Source of the DNA: Chara braunii
Taxonomy: Eukaryota; Streptophyta; Charophyceae; Charales; Characeae
Direction of reading: 5' to 3'
DNA: 21,752 nt
Assembly (NCBI GenBank): GCA_003427395.1
Contig: BFEA01000002.1
Location: 953,780 to 975,531, forward strand
The notes under the pieces are model-generated. The model made no database searches, was not told where the DNA came from, and saw only the letters and a list, made by a program, of their open reading frames with translations. Below, in pieces: positions 16,881 through 21,752 of this stretch (position 1 is its first letter; each line of letters starts with the position of its first letter). The position numbers and the translations under genes are program-made.

Positions 16881-17316
16881 CTCGAGGTTAGGCCTACAAC
16901 AATGCTCCCATCTACTTCGCTGTACTCGTATATGATTCCATGAGCCATCAAGCGATTGCAATTGACACCCAGGGATTACACTGGTGCTATCTATATGGAC
17001 AGCATCTTGTTATGTGCTCTTGTTGACTTATCTACTCGCTCGGAAGCATTAAGCACATTCCTTCCCTACACTGGTGCTCAGTGGAACCAAGACTTTGTAA
17101 AAGTGCTCAACTCCCTCATGTAATGCCCTGAACCCACTCCCAATGTCCCTCACTCACATACAATTCTGAAATAAGACGATTCTGCAGTCGGCCAATCATT
17201 ACACATGATCAAAAATGTTCCCCCCTGGATACATAACAGGGGAGGTGGGTGGGTGTGCAAACGTAAGCCGTGCATGGACATCCTTATCCAACCACGGCAG
17301 GTATAACTGCATGTAG

Positions 17317-17318
<2 letters not shown>
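16880..17318. other. No gene seen
   Basis: Unique sequence with no recognisable coding region or RNA. A direct duplication of TGCATGTAGAATCTCTCT brackets the next (TC)n tract. Confidence 0.4.
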
Positions 17319-17367
<49 letters not shown>

Positions 17368-17379
17368 CCGTGCATGTAG

Positions 17380-17413
<34 letters not shown>
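17319..17413. repeat. Two (TC)n tracts in a direct duplication
   Basis: (TC)n at 17319-17365 and 17382-17413, each preceded by TGCATGTAGAA. This implies tandem duplication of the tract with its left flank. Confidence 0.9.
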
Positions 17414-17417
<4 letters not shown>

Positions 17418-17574
17418 CTGCAGGGATTCAGGTGCGATAGTATACGCAATCCAAACACCGGCTTCAATCGACACTATGGCCTCCGGATCACAATCTGACT
17501 CATGATGAGTGTGCATATCACTGAAGACCAAAACCATCCCAAAGCCCTCTGGATCACAACCAGATCCATCCCAA

Positions 17575-17687
17575 AGGCCACAGGACGAAAAGAAGAGTGC
17601 AAAGCTGGTCATGCGCGTGACTGGGCGCCAAGGCCACAGGACGAAAAGAAGAGTGCAAAGCTGGTCATGCGCGTGACTGGGCGCCAG
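17575..17687. repeat. Perfect 56-bp tandem duplication
   Basis: The unit starting AGGCCACAGGACGAAAAGAA occurs at 17575 and 17631 with no difference across the GTGACTGGGCGCCA end. The identity implies a recent event. Confidence 0.9.
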
Positions 17688-17701
17688 GCGCCTTCCCACT
17701 G

Positions 17702-17703
<2 letters not shown>

Positions 17704-17770
<67 letters not shown>

Positions 17771-17771
17771 N

Positions 17772-17862
<91 letters not shown>
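17704..17862. repeat. Doubled (TG)n(AG)n microsatellite with an N
   Basis: TG run, AG run, N at 17771, then TG run and a longer AG run. The single N at the join may mark an assembly ambiguity. Frames across it are artefacts. Confidence 0.95.
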
Positions 17863-17865
<3 letters not shown>

Positions 17866-18820
17866 CACTTTACTGCATAATATACTAGGCAACGGTTCGA
17901 AATCCAGTCGTACCCACTCCTCACATACTGGTCACCGGAATACTAGGCAAGTGTGTTTGGCCACATATTTCCAGTTATGGCAGGGGACAAAATGTATAGC
18001 TGCAAGCTCTAGGGACTGGGGAGCAGACACTAACAATCAGTGTCACAATAAAGTATCATCTGTGTACGGAGCAGAGGGCCATCTGGCGGCAGGCTAGTAT
18101 AGTAATGCAGGACGGGTCAAGAGCAAGAGTCTCTTTCCTGCCTGGGCTGTGAAGACCCGCAGAGGATAGACAGGCAGACTGATCGTCCCATCTCTTACGG
18201 AGCATAATAGCATATCAAAAGCAGTTCAAAAAATCCTCAGCCATTGATGGTGTCCGATCATTACGAAGCATATCAAAAGCGTCTAACAATATCAGCCAGC
18301 GATGGTTGAAAACGTGATACGATACAGATGTACCTGGCCTGCCTACCCATGAGTGCACTCCTACTAGCCTGCTAAGATTCCATGGCCCTAAAATTGACCA
18401 ACTGCCAACCTTGCCCCCATATATTCTGAACCTGCTCCGGTAAGACCCCTCTCTCAGATCGCCTGCTACTTCGGATTCCACATTCCTGGTGGGTGGTGCT
18501 GCCACGAAGCAGCCTTGATATCTGACACTCCCAACCAAGAACCCTGGGATGGATTCCCAGTTTCAAGGGGACACAATATGAAAAAAGTGAGTGCAACCTC
18601 TCAACTCTCTTTTAGGACTGACAAGATCTTTGAATGCCCTTTTAGTCCACATGCCTTCTCTAACATCAGCAATAAACAAATGATGCTATTCACAAATATA
18701 CTCTTCTCAGCAATCCGCAGGAATCTAGCAAAGCGCACTACCTCCTAACAATCTCCCTCCTGCATTACCCGTAAGTAGTCGTGAAACAAATACACACGCA
18801 CACAAACACACACCCACACC

Positions 18821-18822
<2 letters not shown>
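17863..18822. other. No confirmed gene; small tandem duplication
   Basis: AGCATATCAAAAGC with a following ATCAGCCA-GCGATGG-type block occurs twice, near 18206 and 18268, forming a tandem duplication of about 60 bp. The reverse-strand frame across it (18215-18538) includes LLDAFDMLRNDRTPSMAEDF but matches no family I know. Confidence 0.35.

Positions 18823-18889
<67 letters not shown>
18823..18889. repeat. (AG)33 microsatellite
   Basis: Pure AG run preceded by an imperfect CA-rich stretch. Confidence 0.95.
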
Positions 18890-18892
<3 letters not shown>

Positions 18893-19335
18893 AAAGGGTT
18901 GCATTCTATGGAGTCAAATTTGCTCCGAGGACGTCCGTCCAGTCATCAGCAGCACTTACTTGGACTGACGGGGCTTGGTATCCCTCCTAGGAGTAATGCG
19001 AAACATCTCTTTCCCGGAAGGAAATAATGCAGCTGCCAGTGTTCTTGCTCCCTCTTCTCAAAATAATAGTCAATCTGGCTGCCTCATCTGTGACCTGAAA
19101 GTAGAACAAGCGCACAACCTTGAGCATAGCCGTGAAAATGCCAGTATCAGCTCTCCATACAAGTCCTGGCGTCTTCTGTTTTTACAAAAGTCGATACAAT
19201 ACCAAAAAGCAAGCTGCTGTGCTTATCGCGGCCTTTTTACGTTTTTCCCAGTCGGTCAGAGATCTCCTTCCCCTGTTGTCCTAAGACACTCTCCCTAGCA
19301 GTCCTTGTGTCTCCTGTCTCTGCAAAAGTCCATAC
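18890..19335. other. No confirmed gene
   Basis: No domain seen. The segment around 19190-19255 (AAAGCAAGCTGCTGTGCTTATCGCGG) is a diverged copy of the 58-bp repeat that follows, so the area grew by local duplication. Confidence 0.4.
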
Positions 19336-19451
19336 AATCGCAAAAGGAAAAGCTGTGCTTATCGTGACGGTTTTACATACTTCCCAAGTCCCCAATCGCA
19401 AAAGGAAAAGCTGTGCTTATCGTGACCGTTTTACATACTTCCCAAGTCCCC
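19336..19451. repeat. 58-bp tandem duplication
   Basis: AATCGCAAAAGGAAAAGCTG starts at 19336 and 19394. The two copies are almost identical through CATACTTCCCAAGTCCCC. Confidence 0.9.
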
Positions 19452-19541
19452 ATGTCGGTCAGCGAGGTCCTACTTCTGTTGTCCTCTATCTGGCATCTCC
19501 GTCTCATTTCTGCAAGAAATCTCCTTCACAATCTCCGCACT

Positions 19542-19814
19542 CTATGCTGCTCCGATTTGATTTACAACCGCCCCTCTTGTCATTACGGCCGGACAAGCCG
19601 CCAAATATCCACTCCACGCCTGCACACACGCTTTCCTTGCAGCCTTCTTAATCCACCAGTACACCCGGGCCTGGCAGCCATCGACTGCACACCGAGCATT
19701 TCCGATATCCGCACTAATGCCCGTTTCCATTTCCGCACAGGTAACCTGCCTCATCTTCTGTTCAGCAGCGTGGGCAGCCATAATCGTACCCAGTCCTCTA
19801 TCCTTCCCTGGCAT
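19542..19814 (-). CDS. Unrecognised 90-codon open frame
   Basis: A reverse-strand frame free of low-complexity sequence. It includes MAAHAAEQKMRQVTCAEMET and ARVYWWIKKAARKACVQAW, which look helix-forming. I recognise no family. It lies downstream of the kinase-like exon on the same strand, so it could be untranslated region, part of another gene or chance. Confidence 0.15.
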   Translation of the reverse strand: MPGKDRGLGTIMAAHAAEQKMRQVTCAEMETGISADIGNARCAVDGCQARVYWWIKKAARKACVQAWSGYLAACPAVMTRGAVVNQIGAA

Positions 19815-19956
19815 TAATTACTTGGTGCTTCAACCATGCGGGCTGGGCACAGTGCCATTTGTCTTCCATATCCTGGCCCTGGTGCGACTGAAGAGAGAGA
19901 ACTTGTGGCATAGCTTTGCAAGCCACATCACCGCAAACCAGCTTACCTCTTATGAA

Positions 19957-20095
19957 TCACATGATCGTGCACTGACATCTAGGCATATCCGAAGCTATTT
20001 TGGGAATGCTAGACTCCATCTTCTCGAGTCGTTCCACGATCTCCACAAAGCTTGGCCTGCTCCGCGGATCCTTGCTCCAGCACTCAGATAGCAAC
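19957..20095 (-). CDS. Protein kinase C-terminal exon (subdomain XI)
   Basis: LLSECWSKDPRSRPSF followed by VEIVERLEKMESSIPK is the signature of the last kinase subdomain (CW-x-DP-x-RP-S-F-x-EIV-x-L), which packs the C-lobe of Ser/Thr and Tyr-like kinases of the plant Raf/TKL type. The exon starts after an acceptor-like TTGTGCAG at about 20096 (reverse strand), and its stop is at 19957-19959. The protein ends CQCTIM: the last four residues CTIM fit a CaaX box with Met at X, typical of farnesylated proteins. Upstream kinase subdomains were not found convincingly in the window. The frame just upstream reads ALSIGQAAAMGFGTRIEA, perhaps subdomain X, but a 26-bp tandem repeat disturbs it. It may be a gene fragment or pseudogene. 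Confidence 0.6.
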
Positions 20096-20133
20096 CTGCA
20101 CAATCCGGCAACACTCAAGTTCAGCATGCAGAA

Positions 20134-20176
20134 GAAAACAGCGCTGTGACCTCTCCACAGAAAACAGCGCTGTGAC
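20134..20176. repeat. 26-bp tandem repeat
   Basis: GAAAACAGCGCTGTGAC occurs at 20134 and 20160. It lies just upstream of the kinase-like exon (reverse strand), in what would be intron or disrupted coding sequence. Confidence 0.85.
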
Positions 20177-20324
20177 CGCTCCGCAGGCAGCACATTCTGT
20201 GAGCGCCTCGATCCTCGTTCCGAATCCCATTGCCGCAGCTTGACCAATGCTCAAAGCCTCAAACTGAAATAGCATTCACAAGGCATGAAGAACACTCCTC
20301 TTTCCCTTCCCTTCCTCCTCGCCG

Positions 20325-20342
20325 CCCCCCCCCCCCCCCCCC
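20325..20342. repeat. C18 homopolymer
   Basis: Uninterrupted run of C, a potential G-tract on the opposite strand. Confidence 0.95.
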
Positions 20343-20441
20343 TTCCCCATTTCTTTCAGACACACGATTGTGCTACCCTTCAGACACACAATGGCTTGCG
20401 TTAGGTAGAGCTCAAGCCCGCTCGACAGTCAAAACCAACGA

Positions 20442-20725
20442 GAAAGGAGGGAATCTACTATTCCTGACAAGTCGACAGCCTTTCCTAGAATGGAAGACAG
20501 GGAAGGTGATGATCATCAAAGTTGAGCAAACGAAACTCCTTCTTCACCGCACGATCTCATTACTAAGCTCTCTCCCACCCATCAGTTACACCAAGGAGAG
20601 AGAGGAGGGGGTCTTCCGTCTTCTGTTCATGACAAGTCGACACCCAAGTTAACCTGAGAATAGAGGACAAGAAATGCGATGGGCAACAAAGTTGAGCATA
20701 CCAAAGTCGTTCTTGATCGTTCGCA
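20442..20725. repeat. Diverged tandem duplication of about 165-169 bp
   Basis: TGACAAGTCGACA recurs at about 20465 and 20630. CAAAGTTGAGCA recurs at about 20518 and 20687, with related sequence between. No gene is recognised in it. Confidence 0.65.
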
Positions 20726-20767
20726 TGGTAATTGGCCTCAGTCCACTGCTCACCAAATGTGCAAAAT

Positions 20768-20998
20768 GCAAATGGAACTTCCGATAGAGCATGGAAAAAT
20801 ACCCCACCATGATTTTTGTCTTTTGTGCATGTTGTCAGTAATGGAGCGAGGCCCTATGAGAACAGACATNCTAGAAAGCCTTTGAGAGTGAAGTCAAATG
20901 CAAATCGAACTTCCGATAGAGCATGGAAAAATACCCCACCATGATTTTTGTCTTTTGTGCATGTTCTGAGTAATGGAGTGAGGCCCTTTGAGAGTGAC
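20768..20998. repeat. 132-bp tandem duplication
   Basis: GCAAATGGAACTTCCGATAG (20768) and GCAAATCGAACTTCCGATAG (20900) begin two copies with near-identical interiors (CATGGAAAAATACCCCACCA and so on) up to GAGGCCCT-TGAGAG. An N at 20870 lies in the first copy. Confidence 0.9.
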
Positions 20999-21151
20999 CG
21001 GTAAGCGAAGCAAAGTCAAATGACAAGTAGAAATTGATTGGCAAACAGACAACGAACAGGGCCTCGCCCCACAGCACACAAAACGACCAAAAAAAAAAAA
21101 AAAAAAACGAGCGCACCTGGGCACAGGGTGGTGAAATACGTTTAGTTAGCA

Positions 21152-21159
21152 TTATAGTA
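21152..21159 (+). promoter_or_regulatory. Weak TATA-like sequence before the U6-like RNA
   Basis: TTATAGTA lies about 24 bases before the U6 5' end, near the position used in plant U6 promoters. The plant upstream sequence element was not found, so this may be chance. Confidence 0.15.
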
Positions 21160-21175
21160 ATGGATGAATCCGGAA

Positions 21176-21284
21176 GTCCTTCGGGACATTCGTTAACATC
21201 AGAACAATGCTGAGAAGGGTAAATTAGCAAATGGCCCCTGCGCGAGGATGACACGCATAAATCGAGAAATGGTCCAATTTTTTT
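21176..21284 (+). pseudogene. U6: Divergent U6 snRNA copy
   Basis: The 5' stem-loop GTCC-TTCG-GGAC is intact. The 3' region GGCCCCTGCGCGAGGATGAC continuing to GAGAAATGGTCCAATTTTTTT is almost canonical, including a T7 end. The catalytic middle differs: the ACAGAGA box reads GCTGAGA, and extra bases (GGTAA and AA) flank the TTAGC triad region. It is followed directly by an 18S rRNA fragment and an A-rich tract, which points to a retroposed chimera rather than a normal U6 gene, although the T-run could end Pol III transcription. Confidence 0.8.
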
Positions 21285-21287
21285 GTT

Positions 21288-21408
21288 TTGAAAACATTAG
21301 CGCGCTCAAATCCGGCCTGCCTTCTGACCATATTAGGCATGGTATAAGGCAATAGGACTCTGGTCCTATTTCGTTGGTCTCCGGGATTGGAGTAATGAAT
21401 CTAATGAT
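21288..21408 (+). pseudogene. 18S rRNA fragment fused to U6
   Basis: GAAAACATTAGCG.GCTCAAA, then TATTAGGCATGGTATAA, AATAGGACTCTGGTCCTATT (a perfect 7-bp hairpin as in 18S rRNA) and GTTGGTCTCCGGGATTGGAGTAATGA follow the order of the conserved middle of nuclear 18S rRNA over about 120 nt, with many substitutions. An A-rich tract (21409-21432) follows. A U6-18S-oligo(A) arrangement fits template switching by a LINE-type reverse transcriptase. No target duplication was identified. Confidence 0.75.
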
Positions 21409-21432
21409 AAAACAAAAAGAAGAAAAAAAAAA

Positions 21433-21726
21433 CAGTAAACAGAAGAAACCTTCCACTTTCTAAAGGGAGATACACTTCGTTTTATTTTTCAATTGGGTGC
21501 GCTCTGCGGCAAGGCCCATATATGGACTGGTTTCGATCGACTCCATTCACAACGGCCACTCACTTTTTCAGTCCGTCCGGATACGTCCTCGCTTTAAAAG
21601 GAGGCCGCAGGTCTTCCATCGCAAAATCCCTTGCTATATCTCCAGGGAGTTGGTATTTATATGCAGGCCCCCCCTCAAACATCTGACCACAGACAACCAC
21701 CCACAGGACAAGTTTGTTAGGTCTGG
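21433..21726. other. No gene seen
   Basis: Nothing recognisable apart from an unremarkable C7 run near 21667. The contig then ends in a run of about 25 T (21728-21752), probably an assembly break. Confidence 0.4.
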
Positions 21727-21752
21727 CTTTTTTTTTTTTTTTTTTTTTTTTT

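Noticed and set aside
17893-17915. GGTTCGAAATCC resembling a tRNA T-arm
   Set aside because: No acceptor, D or anticodon arms around it; it follows an AG microsatellite.
17412-17924. Long reverse-strand open frame of Ser-Leu and His-Thr repeats
   Set aside because: It is the translation of the microsatellite and contains an N.
19717-20091. Plus-strand 124-codon open frame
   Set aside because: It overlaps the kinase-like exon, whose motif is clear on the other strand; taken as its shadow.

Overview
This is eukaryotic nuclear DNA from the green-plant (streptophyte) lineage. The evidence is plant-type mitochondrial gene fragments (cox3, nad9, nad1, large-subunit rRNA with group I intron parts), U6 snRNA and 18S rRNA pieces, hAT-like DNA transposons and dense (AG)n/(TG)n microsatellites. 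The intron-rich mitochondrial pieces, with little sign of heavy RNA editing, would fit a charophyte alga such as a Charales species. That placement is inference. The contig starts in an A-run and ends in a T-run, so both ends are probably assembly breaks inside homopolymers. It contains four isolated Ns (5584, 8112, 17771, 20870). I find no complete, intact protein-coding gene.

Layout. 1-135: end of a hAT-like element. 136-1890: local tandem duplications and T-rich DNA. 1890-2202: a repeat unit holding one type III hammerhead ribozyme with every conserved core position present. 2203-2967: non-autonomous hAT-like element 1. 2968-4705: low-complexity DNA, a microsatellite and an AACCAGGT minisatellite. 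4706-5666: a reverse-strand, A-tailed U6 retropseudogene split by hAT-like element 2 with an 8-bp target duplication; the U6/element junction is tandemly triplicated. 5981-6036: compound microsatellite. 6276-6571: long foldback. About 7199-8960: mitochondrial insert A, with an in-frame cox3::nad9 chimera, an intron-like repeat, an rnl fragment, a group I intron body and a homing-endonuclease remnant. 9926-10046: a 40-bp repeat of (AG)n plus a perfect palindrome. 10160 to about 10830: mitochondrial insert B (nad1 plus a second copy of the intron-like repeat).

11040-11760: three decayed hammerhead repeat units in tandem on the reverse strand. 11913-12000: small foldback. 12377-12862: second U6 pseudogene followed by hAT-like element 3. 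12863-19956: gene-poor DNA made of microsatellites and short tandem duplications. 19957-20095: probable last exon of a protein kinase (reverse strand) with a CaaX-like end. 20442-20998: more tandem duplications. 21176-21432: a chimeric U6-18S rRNA-oligo(A) retrosequence.

The elements point to three activities. Hammerhead-bearing, retrozyme-like repeats occur in both orientations. A hAT-like family keeps a common core but carries different GC-rich iterated ends in each copy. Retroposition of U6 RNA is seen three times, once fused to 18S rRNA. The strongest leads are the intact hammerhead, the U6-18S chimera, the hAT family with exchanged ends (two of three near-complete copies lie in or beside U6 sequences), and the chimeric mitochondrial insertion.
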